Shown here piece after piece: positions 1 through 5,336 of a stretch of 5,776 nt of DNA. Each line of letters opens with the position of its first letter. Position 1 is the stretch's first letter. The stretch spans positions 1-5,776 of the forward strand of contig CADBKS010000185.1 of NCBI GenBank assembly GCA_902795255.1. The letters are read 5' to 3'. The notes beneath the pieces are model-generated. The model was not told the origin of the DNA. It searched no databases and saw only the letters and a program-made list of their open reading frames with translations. The position numbers and the translations under genes were made by a program. The DNA is from an uncultured Chloroflexota bacterium (GTDB lineage Bacteria; Chloroflexota; Anaerolineae; Anaerolineales; Anaerolineaceae).

Positions 1-1
1 G

Positions 2-163
2 GGCGCGTATCTGGGTCTTGAGGGGATCGATCCCAAATGGACGGAGCATCTTGAACTGAGGGAAACGATCCTTTCGATCGGTACGGATCTCTGCGATCAC
101 TGCCGGTTGGACGGCAGCAGCGATCATACGGATCCGCAGTGGCTGCAGCGGTATGACCGCTGA
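2..163 (+). CDS. ADP-ribosylglycohydrolase family protein, C-terminal fragment
   Basis: This is the last 53 codons of a gene that begins outside the window, with its TGA at 161-163. The peptide starts GAYLGLEGIDPKW and continues through a helix of the type ELRETILSIGTDLCDH. That resembles the C-terminal end of the ADP-ribosylglycohydrolase (DraG/ARH) family, where a G-A-Y-x-G segment precedes an I-P-x-x-W turn and a final helix. Family members are cytoplasmic enzymes that remove ADP-ribose from proteins or small molecules using a binuclear magnesium centre. The metal-binding residues lie mostly upstream and cannot be checked here. The tail after the helix is hydrophilic and probably not conserved. 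The next gene starts only 12 bases downstream on the same strand, so the two are probably co-transcribed. The family call rests on a short stretch and is moderate. Confidence 0.6.
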   Translation, partial: GAYLGLEGIDPKWTEHLELRETILSIGTDLCDHCRLDGSSDHTDPQWLQRYDR

Positions 164-175
164 TCCGGAGGACGA

Positions 176-595
176 ATGAATAATTTGAAACGCTTTCTGA
201 ATGCTCAGGCGGTAGATTATGAAACTGCACTGCGTGAGATCCGTGCCGGCCGGAAGGACAGCCACTGGATCTGGTATATCTTTCCGCAGCTGAAGGAACT
301 GGGCACGAGTAGTACGGCGCGTGATTACGGGATCCGTGATCTGGATGAGGCGAGGGCCTATCTGGCGGATCCGGTCCTGTGTTCACGTCTGCTCGAGATC
401 TCCGGCGCGCTGCTGGATCTGCCGGGCAGCGATCCCCGTGCCGTCATGGGACATCCGGATGACCTGAAGCTCCGTTCCTCGATGACGCTGTTAGCCGCCG
501 CGGATCCCGAACAGAAGGTCTTTCAGCAGGTCCTGGATAAGTATTACAATGGAATTCCCGACCCGCTCACGCTTGAGCTGCTCGGAATGAAATAA
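176..595 (+). CDS. DUF1810 family protein
   Basis: This complete 139-residue protein matches the DUF1810 family (some members annotated as calpastatin-like). The N-terminal part has the family pattern F-x-x-A-Q-x-x-x-Y-x-x-A-L-x-E-I-x-x-G-R-K at residues 7-26. It is followed by the signature SHWIWYIFPQL at 29-39, a S-T-A-R-D-Y-x-I-R-D-L-D-E-A-R-A-Y-L helix at about 45-63, and DDLKLRSSMTL at 95-105. Length is normal for the family. No signal peptide or membrane segment is visible, so it is probably cytoplasmic. The biochemical role of DUF1810 is not established to my knowledge, and none is assigned here. The start is ATG 176, with a strong GGAGG at 167-171 four bases upstream. It follows the ADP-ribosylglycohydrolase fragment by 12 bases, so both are probably one transcript; the link between them is only positional. 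Confidence 0.9.
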   Translation: MNNLKRFLNAQAVDYETALREIRAGRKDSHWIWYIFPQLKELGTSSTARDYGIRDLDEARAYLADPVLCSRLLEISGALLDLPGSDPRAVMGHPDDLKLRSSMTLLAAADPEQKVFQQVLDKYYNGIPDPLTLELLGMK

Positions 596-612
596 CAGCA
601 GAACAAAGAATC

Positions 613-657
613 GGGAAGACGCAGTGCGGACTGCTCCGGCTCGCGCTGCATCTTCCT
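613..657. repeat. Imperfect inverted repeat between DUF1810 gene and rpoN
   Basis: The arms 613-628 (GGGAAGACGCAGTGCG) and 642-657 (CGCGCTGCATCTTCCT) can pair over 16 positions, with one C-A mismatch and two G-T wobbles, around a 13-base loop. It lies 18 bases after the DUF1810 stop and about 100 bases before the sigma-54-type promoter. No T-run follows it, so it is not a standard intrinsic terminator. It could be a factor-independent structure in the 3' end of the upstream transcript. It could also be an upstream binding dyad for a sigma-54 activator, since such sites usually lie 80-150 bases before the promoter. The pairing is seen directly; the role is inference. Confidence 0.4.
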
Positions 658-738
658 CCGTATGATCCGTTCCGGGCACCGGCGTGCCGTACCGGCTTTG
701 CGGGTCAAAAAAAAATTCAGACTTTTTTCTCCCCGATG

Positions 739-767
739 TTGTATAAAAATCAAAAAGTTGGTACAAT
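739..767 (+). promoter_or_regulatory. Possible sigma-A/70 promoter overlapping the -24/-12 site
   Basis: TTGTAT at 739-744 and TACAAT at 762-767 are separated by 17 bases, the ideal spacing for a housekeeping promoter. The -10 box has five of six consensus bases, while the -35 box matches well only in TTG. The -10 box lies inside the sigma-54 element, so binding of the two holoenzymes would be mutually exclusive. AT-rich sequence often produces such matches, so this is weaker than the sigma-54 call. Confidence 0.35.
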
Positions 768-774
768 TCTTGCA
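759..774 (+). promoter_or_regulatory. Sigma-54 (-24/-12) promoter upstream of rpoN
   Basis: TGGTACAATTCTTGCA fits the sigma-54 consensus TGGYAYR-N4-TTGCW at every defined position. The GG (760-761) and GC (772-773) are 12 bases apart, as required. Transcription would start near 785, about 30 bases before the rpoN ATG. With equal base frequencies this pattern carries about 20 bits, or one chance match per million positions, so a hit immediately before rpoN on the right strand is unlikely to be random. It implies that rpoN is transcribed by its own product and needs an AAA+ activator acting from upstream. A weaker sigma-70-like pair overlaps the site and could give basal expression. Confidence 0.8.
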
Positions 775-797
775 ACATATTTTTAAGGTAATACTTG

Positions 798-806
798 GAA
801 AGAGAG
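798..806 (+). promoter_or_regulatory. Ribosome binding site deciding the rpoN start
   Basis: The purine-rich GGAAAGAGA lies nine bases before ATG 816. An in-frame TTG at 795 is also possible, but it would put this purine tract inside the coding region and leaves no Shine-Dalgarno sequence at the right distance. ATG 816 also places the typical RpoN N-terminus (M-x-x-x-Q-x-Q-x-L) at residue 1. Confidence 0.65.
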
Positions 807-815
807 AATAAAAAT

Positions 816-2243
816 ATGTTTCAAAGTCAAAGTCAGGGATTGGAAACCAGAATTCAGACCTCAGCGCATCTGGCGCAGACCATGACGATGCTTGGCATGT
901 CATCGGATGAGATCCGGGAAAAAATCGAAGGCGAACTTGCAAAGAATCCGTTTCTTGAAATGGTGGATGACCGCATCTGCCCGACCTGCAAGCGCCGGCT
1001 CCCCGAAAACGGGAAATGCCCGATCTGCTCCCAGCCGCAGTCCGGACATGAAAAAGAGAACATTGTTTTTATTTCTCCCCGGGAAGATTTTATTCCCGCC
1101 GGATACAGCTCCGCGGTAGAACCGTATCATGATGAACCGGATTATGATTCCGCCCAGACGGAAGATCTGGCGACCTATGTTCTGAAACAGATCGGGCCCG
1201 ATCTGGATGACGGCGAAAAGCTGATCGCGGCCTACCTGCTGAATAGCCTTGATGAAGACGGCTTTATCACGACCAGCGTCTATGAAGTAGCCCAGTATTA
1301 CCATGTTCTGCCTTCCACGGTGGAGGAAGTGATCGACCTGATCCAGCATGCCGATCCGCTCGGTGTCGGGTCCCGCGACCTGAAGGAAGCCCTGCTGGTC
1401 CAGCTGAAGCATATCTCCGAGCTGGTCTCTGTTCCGGCTAAGACCGAGGAACTGATCCGTGACTCTTTCGATGACCTGAAGCACGGCAAATACAGGGAGA
1501 TCGCCAAGCGGCACAAGATCACCGTCCGCCAGGTGCAGGCGATCGAAAAATTCATCGGTGACAATCTCAATCCTTTCCCGGCTCGTGCCCACTGGGGCGA
1601 TACGCTCGCCGGGAAATCCAATCAGGATTATTCTTCGGTCTATCACGAACCGGATGTCCTGATCTATTATCTGAATGAAAATCCGAAGAATCCGCTGGTC
1701 GTGGAGATCGTAATGCCGATCTCCGGTTACCTGCGTGTGAACCAGTATTTCAAGAAAGAACTGAAAAACGCACCGGAAGACCGTGTTGAGGAATGGAAAA
1801 ATGACCTGGACAAGGCCAATCTTCTGGTCAAGAGCCTTTATCAGCGGAACAACACGATCTCTGACCTGATGACGATCCTTCTCGAAAAGCAGGAAGATTA
1901 TATCCGCAACGGGGAAGAGCATATCCAGCCGCTGACCCGTGCGCAGATCGCCGCGGAAATGGGCGTCCATGAGTCAACGATCAGCCGCGCGGTATCCAAC
2001 AAAACGGTGATGCTGCCGAACCGGAAAGTAGTTGCCCTGTCCTCTTTCTTTGACCGCAGCCTGAACGTCCGGACGGTGCTGAAGGAACTGATCCAGAATG
2101 AGAAGAAGCCGCTTTCAGATGCGAAACTCGTGACACTTCTGAACGAGCGCGGCTTTAATGTGGCCCGCCGGACCGTAGCGAAATACCGCCTGATGGAGGG
2201 GATCGGCTCAGCCCATCAGCGGAGCGTCAGCGCCGTGCAGTGA
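816..2243 (+). CDS. rpoN: RNA polymerase sigma-54 factor RpoN, with zinc-ribbon insert
   Basis: Sigma-54 directs RNA polymerase to -24/-12 promoters and holds a closed complex until an AAA+ enhancer-binding protein remodels it. The 475-residue product is normal length. Region I (residues 1-50) is glutamine-rich and ends in ELAKNPFLE. The core-binding region (about 105-190) contains LLNSLDEDGF and IQHADPLGVGSRDL. NPFPARAHW lies at about 252-260. A helix-turn-helix at about 373-393 reads RAQIAAEMGVHESTISRAV. The diagnostic RpoN box, ARRTVAKYRL, is at 450-459. The unusual part is C55-x2-C58-x9-C68-x2-C71 right after region I, a zinc-ribbon-like pattern where many homologues have a variable acidic linker. 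A sigma-54-type promoter lies directly upstream, suggesting autoregulation. The stop codon abuts the start of a PAS/GAF-type gene, suggesting one operon. Codon use is GC-rich with CTG leucines, like its left neighbours. Identity is certain; a zinc role is inferred from the cysteine spacing only. Confidence 0.97.
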   Translation: MFQSQSQGLETRIQTSAHLAQTMTMLGMSSDEIREKIEGELAKNPFLEMVDDRICPTCKRRLPENGKCPICSQPQSGHEKENIVFISPREDFIPAGYSSAVEPYHDEPDYDSAQTEDLATYVLKQIGPDLDDGEKLIAAYLLNSLDEDGFITTSVYEVAQYYHVLPSTVEEVIDLIQHADPLGVGSRDLKEALLVQLKHISELVSVPAKTEELIRDSFDDLKHGKYREIAKRHKITVRQVQAIEKFIGDNLNPFPARAHWGDTLAGKSNQDYSSVYHEPDVLIYYLNENPKNPLVVEIVMPISGYLRVNQYFKKELKNAPEDRVEEWKNDLDKANLLVKSLYQRNNTISDLMTILLEKQEDYIRNGEEHIQPLTRAQIAAEMGVHESTISRAVSNKTVMLPNRKVVALSSFFDRSLNVRTVLKELIQNEKKPLSDAKLVTLLNERGFNVARRTVAKYRLMEGIGSAHQRSVSAVQ

Positions 2244-2245
2244 CA

Positions 2246-3481
2246 ATGAGCTTTATCAGCGGAAATTCATACGGGATCAATGAAGGGATCTGCGAAAGCA
2301 TCCTGTATCTGTGTGAGTCTCCTGCATTTATCTGGTCTGCAGACGGACCGCGTGTTTTGCTGAAAAACGACAGCGCGGCCCGTTTTTTCCGTGATTATCC
2401 GTACCTCCCCGATTCATCCGATATCGATATTAACAAGGCGATCCCGGACTGGCGCAATATTCCCGATAAACGGAACAATTCCGTGTGGCTCCGCTTTGTG
2501 GATGCCCAGAAACACGAAAAAAGGATGCAGGTCCGCAACAGCTGCCTGGATCCGGAACAGAATATCTGGGCGACTGCGCTGATCGACAACAGCTTCAGAC
2601 CGCAGCGGACCGGCAGCGGTTTTCCGGCTTTCTTTGGCAGGCTGGAAGAGCTGTGGACGTCCATGACGCAGAGCGTACAGACTTTTCAGCGGCACCAGAC
2701 GGATCTTTATACCCTTGTCATCAGCGAACTCGGTCTGAAAGGGTTCCTTTTCGTCCCTGCGGAGAGTTTTAAACAGTATGACTTTTACCCGGTCATGATG
2801 AGCGCTGTCGGAGAGAAAAACGGCTGGAAGGAAGACCTGGTCAGCAAGCTGGGATATACGGCTTTTTCCGGAAAGAACTGCTTTATCCGTCATGATCCGA
2901 AGGAAACCGGCGGGACGGCGGTCATCACCTGGGCTTTTGATATTGAGGAAAATGTCCAGGGCGGATTTTTCTGTCTGGAAGGTCCGGATCCGAAGCGGGA
3001 ACCCGATGTCCAGATGGTCTGCGAGGTGCTCGCGGATAAATACAGAATGCTGTATGACGTGCTCAGGCTCCGAAAGGAAAACTATATCACCCGGTTTGAA
3101 AACCGGATCAATGATATCGTGACTTCGAACATCAGCGAAGGGGTGATCATAACGGATAACTCCTTTTCGATCATGTATATCAATCCGGTGGCCTCGGTCA
3201 TGTTCGGATTCAGCAGCTCCCAGGTGGTCGGCCATAAGATCGAGGATCTGCTGGTCACTTCGGACGGCCTTCAGAAGCTGCTCACCGGGGACGACCCCGA
3301 CAACAATACCGCGCCGGTGAAATACCTGCACCGGCGGTCCGGGAAGATCTTCCCCTGTCAGATCAAAGCCTGCCGGATGGAAGCGGAGAACGAGACTTAC
3401 CGCATCTTCGTGCTTTCGGATCAGACCGAAACGGAAGAGAACCGGCTGAAAAACAGCGAATCGTCAGCGAAGAAGCAGTGA
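2246..3481 (+). CDS. PAS/GAF-type sensory protein, C-terminus replaced at the join
   Basis: From ATG 2246 the open frame encodes 411 residues. An in-frame GTG at 2240 overlaps the rpoN stop; neither start has a good Shine-Dalgarno sequence, so translation is probably coupled to rpoN. The N-terminal 110 residues look PAS-like (PAFIWSADGPRVLLKNDSAARFF near residue 26). Residues about 140-270 resemble a GAF-type sensor fold, followed by a helical linker (KYRMLYDVLRLRKENYITRFENRI). A clear PAS domain spans about 287-396, with EGVIITDNSFSIMYINP, an M-F-G-F-S-S-S-Q-V-V-G-H element, and V-L-S-D-Q-T-E at its end. No membrane segment is seen, so it is probably a cytoplasmic sensor. The frame ends 15-20 residues past the PAS domain, where foreign sequence begins, so the stop at 3479-3481 is probably not native. 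The missing output domain could be an AAA+ sigma-54 activator, GGDEF or kinase. Its position beside rpoN favours an activator, but this is conjecture. Confidence 0.7.
   Translation: MSFISGNSYGINEGICESILYLCESPAFIWSADGPRVLLKNDSAARFFRDYPYLPDSSDIDINKAIPDWRNIPDKRNNSVWLRFVDAQKHEKRMQVRNSCLDPEQNIWATALIDNSFRPQRTGSGFPAFFGRLEELWTSMTQSVQTFQRHQTDLYTLVISELGLKGFLFVPAESFKQYDFYPVMMSAVGEKNGWKEDLVSKLGYTAFSGKNCFIRHDPKETGGTAVITWAFDIEENVQGGFFCLEGPDPKREPDVQMVCEVLADKYRMLYDVLRLRKENYITRFENRINDIVTSNISEGVIITDNSFSIMYINPVASVMFGFSSSQVVGHKIEDLLVTSDGLQKLLTGDDPDNNTAPVKYLHRRSGKIFPCQIKACRMEAENETYRIFVLSDQTETEENRLKNSESSAKKQ
3425..3460. other. Probable chimeric join between two genomes
   Basis: On the left, the PAS protein frame reads normally to about 3450. 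On the right, a penicillin-binding protein frame becomes recognisable from about 3454 (QRIVSEEAV). Neither gene is complete across this point. Composition also switches: bases 3301-3360 contain 36 G/C of 60, while 4081-4140 contain 23 of 60. The last GATC of the dense left part is at 3419-3422 and the next is not until about 4564. Leucine codons change from mostly CTG to mostly TTG/TTA. No insertion-sequence end, attachment site or tRNA is visible at the join, so an assembly or scaffold misjoin is more likely than natural transfer. The exact base cannot be fixed by eye. Confidence 0.8.
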
Positions 3482-3723
3482 TTGTTATGAAAAAACTGAT
3501 GCGAGAAGTATTTAAAACCGGTACGGGCAGGTTTGCCAGAATCGACCGTGAGGCTTTTGGCAAAACCGGAACTTCGCAGGACAATCGTGATGCATGGTTC
3601 ATTGGTTTTGATGACGAGTTGATTACGGCAGTTTGGGTGGGAAATGACGACAATTCTCCGATGAAGGGAGTTTATGGTTCGGGATTGCCCGCCAAAATAT
3701 GGCAGCAAATTATGCGCAAATAA
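3454..3723 (+). CDS. Class A penicillin-binding protein, C-terminal fragment
   Basis: Class A penicillin-binding proteins polymerise glycan strands and cross-link peptidoglycan in the periplasm. Only the end of the transpeptidase domain is present. The frame reads QRIVSEEAVIVMKKLM, then GTGRFARID, then the third active-site motif KTGTS (codons 3562-3576). After that comes DNRDAWFIGF, A-V-W-V-G-N-D-D and LPAKIWQQIM, all typical of the family's C-terminus. The catalytic SxxK and SxN motifs and the glycosyltransferase domain are missing. The first in-frame start codon is GTG 3478, but homology seems to begin before it, so this is a truncated gene rather than a small protein starting there. The 5' part is lost at the join, and the composition already matches the downstream gpmI side. 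An earlier KTGTG at 3514-3528 is not the active-site motif. The short tail after the domain (MRK) is plausible for alphaproteobacterial members. Confidence 0.85.
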   Translation, partial: QRIVSEEAVIVMKKLMREVFKTGTGRFARIDREAFGKTGTSQDNRDAWFIGFDDELITAVWVGNDDNSPMKGVYGSGLPAKIWQQIMRK

Positions 3724-3735
3724 GTAAAATAGTGC

Positions 3736-3763
3736 TTTTTGTTTGTGAAATATTATATATAAT
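3736..3763 (+). promoter_or_regulatory. Possible promoter before gpmI
   Basis: The 77-base spacer between the penicillin-binding protein stop and gpmI is strongly AT-rich. It has a perfect TATAAT at 3758-3763, with a poor -35 candidate TTTTTG (3736-3741) 16 bases upstream. Transcription would start near 3770. The -10 is convincing but lies in a TA-repeat-like stretch where chance matches are common. No terminator hairpin for the upstream gene is visible in this spacer. Confidence 0.4.
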
Positions 3764-3800
3764 AGGCTCAATTTTTGAAATTTAATGTAAAGAGGAAAAA

Positions 3801-5333
3801 ATGAAACAAAAACCTGTAATGTTGTTAATATTGGACGGGTGGGGCTATCGTGAAAAGATAACTCCGGATAATGCCATTGAAAACGGAAATACACCAAACT
3901 GGCATAAATTGTTGGCAACTTATCCGCATGGATTTGTTGAAACATCAGGTTTGGCCGTAGGTTTGCCGGAAGGACAAATGGGAAATTCCGAAGTAGGACA
4001 TACCAATTTGGGTGCCGGAAGAGTGGTTATGCAAGATTTGCCTAAGATAGATGCCAGTATAAAAGACGGAAGTTTGGCCAAAAGAGAGGTTTTGCAAGAC
4101 TTAATTGCCAAATTAAAAGCCAACGGCGGAGTTTGTCATTTGATGGGATTGATGTCACCCGGCGGAGTGCACTCGGAACAAAGTCACATGGTTGCATTGG
4201 CAAAAATTTTGGCGGCGGCAGGAGTGAAAGTGGCAGTCCATGCTTTTACTGACGGACGCGATACTCCTCCGGCTTCGGGCGCAGAATTTGTGGCTGAATT
4301 TGAAAAAGATATTGCCGGATTAAAAAATGTTAAGATTGCGACAGTTTGCGGGCGTTATTATGCCATGGACAGAGATAAACGTTGGGATAGAGTTGAAAAA
4401 GCTTATAATGCCGTAGCTTTGGCTCAAGGTGAGAAATATGCCAATGCGACAGATGCGATAAAGGCTTCTTATGCGCAAGGTGTTACGGATGAGTTTATAG
4501 TTCCTTGTGTGATTGGTGATTATAAAGGAATTGAAAACGGTGATGCCGTATTGATGGCTAATTTCAGAGCTGATCGGGCGCGTGAAATTTTGTATGCTTT
4601 AGGGGATAAGGATTTTGACTGTTTTAGCAGACAAAAAGTGTTAGAGCTGTCAGATTGTGTCGGAATGACGGAATATTCGGTTGACCATCAAAGATTTATG
4701 AAAACAATCTTTCCGCCTGAGCAACTGACCAATATTCTGGGTGAAGTTGTATCACAAAACGGTTTGACACAGTTAAGAATCGCCGAGACAGAAAAATACG
4801 CTCATGTTACCTTCTTTTTCAATGGCGGTGAAGAACGCAAATTTGACGGCGAGGAACGCATTTTGATTCCCTCACCGAAAGTTGCAACTTATGATTTGAA
4901 GCCGGAAATGAGCGTTTATGAAATTACCGAGCAGTTGGTAGAGGCAATAGAAAATCAAAAATTTGATATGATAATTTGCAATTTTGCCAATGGCGACATG
5001 GTGGGACATACCGGCATTATGGATGCTGCTTTGAAAGCGGTTGCTGCGGTTGATGACTGTTTGGGTAAAGTTGTGGCAGCAATAAAAAAAGTCGGCGGTG
5101 TTTTGTTGGTTACGGCAGATCATGGTAATGTTGAAAAGATGGTTGATGAAAACACCGGTCAACCCTATACCGCGCACACTGTCGGAAAAGTACAGTTGGT
5201 GTTGGTTAATGACATGAGCGGTGTTAAAAGACTGCATGATGGCTGTTTGGCTGATGTGGCACCTACGATGTTGGAATTGATGGGGTTGCAACAACCTAAA
5301 GAAATGACGGGAAAATCTTTGTTGGAAAAGTGA
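3801..5333 (+). CDS. gpmI: 2,3-bisphosphoglycerate-independent phosphoglycerate mutase
   Basis: This cytoplasmic glycolytic enzyme interconverts 3- and 2-phosphoglycerate through a phosphoserine intermediate at a two-metal (usually manganese) site. The 510-residue length is standard. Metal and catalytic residues can be read in order: D12 in LILDGWG, S63 (the phosphorylated serine) in GQMGNSEVGHTNLGAGR, H124 in SPGGVHS, and D154 in TDGRDTPP. Further on are R185 in CGRYYAMDRD, the NFRADRAR block at 254-261, and KYAHVTFFFNGG at 332-343. D399 and H403 lie in NGDMVGHTG, D440 and H441 in TADHGN, and H459 in AHT. Nothing essential is missing. The start is ATG 3801 with AGAGGA at 3791-3796 just upstream. 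The EnvC-like gene follows after three bases, so the pair is probably co-transcribed; gpmI followed by envC is a familiar alphaproteobacterial order. Codon use is AT-rich, with TTG leucines, unlike the rpoN side. Confidence 0.98.
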   Translation: MKQKPVMLLILDGWGYREKITPDNAIENGNTPNWHKLLATYPHGFVETSGLAVGLPEGQMGNSEVGHTNLGAGRVVMQDLPKIDASIKDGSLAKREVLQDLIAKLKANGGVCHLMGLMSPGGVHSEQSHMVALAKILAAAGVKVAVHAFTDGRDTPPASGAEFVAEFEKDIAGLKNVKIATVCGRYYAMDRDKRWDRVEKAYNAVALAQGEKYANATDAIKASYAQGVTDEFIVPCVIGDYKGIENGDAVLMANFRADRAREILYALGDKDFDCFSRQKVLELSDCVGMTEYSVDHQRFMKTIFPPEQLTNILGEVVSQNGLTQLRIAETEKYAHVTFFFNGGEERKFDGEERILIPSPKVATYDLKPEMSVYEITEQLVEAIENQKFDMIICNFANGDMVGHTGIMDAALKAVAAVDDCLGKVVAAIKKVGGVLLVTADHGNVEKMVDENTGQPYTAHTVGKVQLVLVNDMSGVKRLHDGCLADVAPTMLELMGLQQPKEMTGKSLLEK

Positions 5334-5336
5334 CTT

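Noticed and set aside
665..715. GC-rich inverted sequence (GGCAC/GTGCC and GATCCG/CGGGTC) followed by an A-run, as a terminator
   Set aside because: The tract after it on the + strand is A rather than T. On the - strand the T-run comes before the hairpin, so it does not fit an intrinsic terminator on either strand.
795..815. TTG 795 as the rpoN start, adding seven residues
   Set aside because: The likely ribosome site (798-806) would fall inside the extension, and the family N-terminus fits ATG 816.
491..942. Two - strand frames over the DUF1810/rpoN intergenic region
   Set aside because: They overlap the ends of two real genes and the promoter elements, lack good ribosome sites, and give unstructured arginine/serine/phenylalanine-rich products.
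900..1970. Long open frame on the - strand opposite rpoN (356 residues)
   Set aside because: It lies wholly antisense to an unmistakable rpoN. Its arginine/isoleucine/phenylalanine-rich product has no recognisable domain and reflects the codon bias of the coding strand.
2414..3331. Long open frame on the - strand opposite the PAS/GAF-type gene (305 residues)
   Set aside because: It is a shadow of the + strand gene, with no recognisable motifs, and the PAS signature is clear on the + strand.
2246..3481. The PAS protein as a naturally short stand-alone sensor ending in KKQ
   Set aside because: The last codons lie in sequence that also reads as penicillin-binding protein in another frame, so the stop is supplied by foreign sequence.
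3421..3945. Open frame on the - strand spanning the join (174 residues)
   Set aside because: It overlaps three + strand genes and crosses the composition switch, and its low-complexity product resembles no family.
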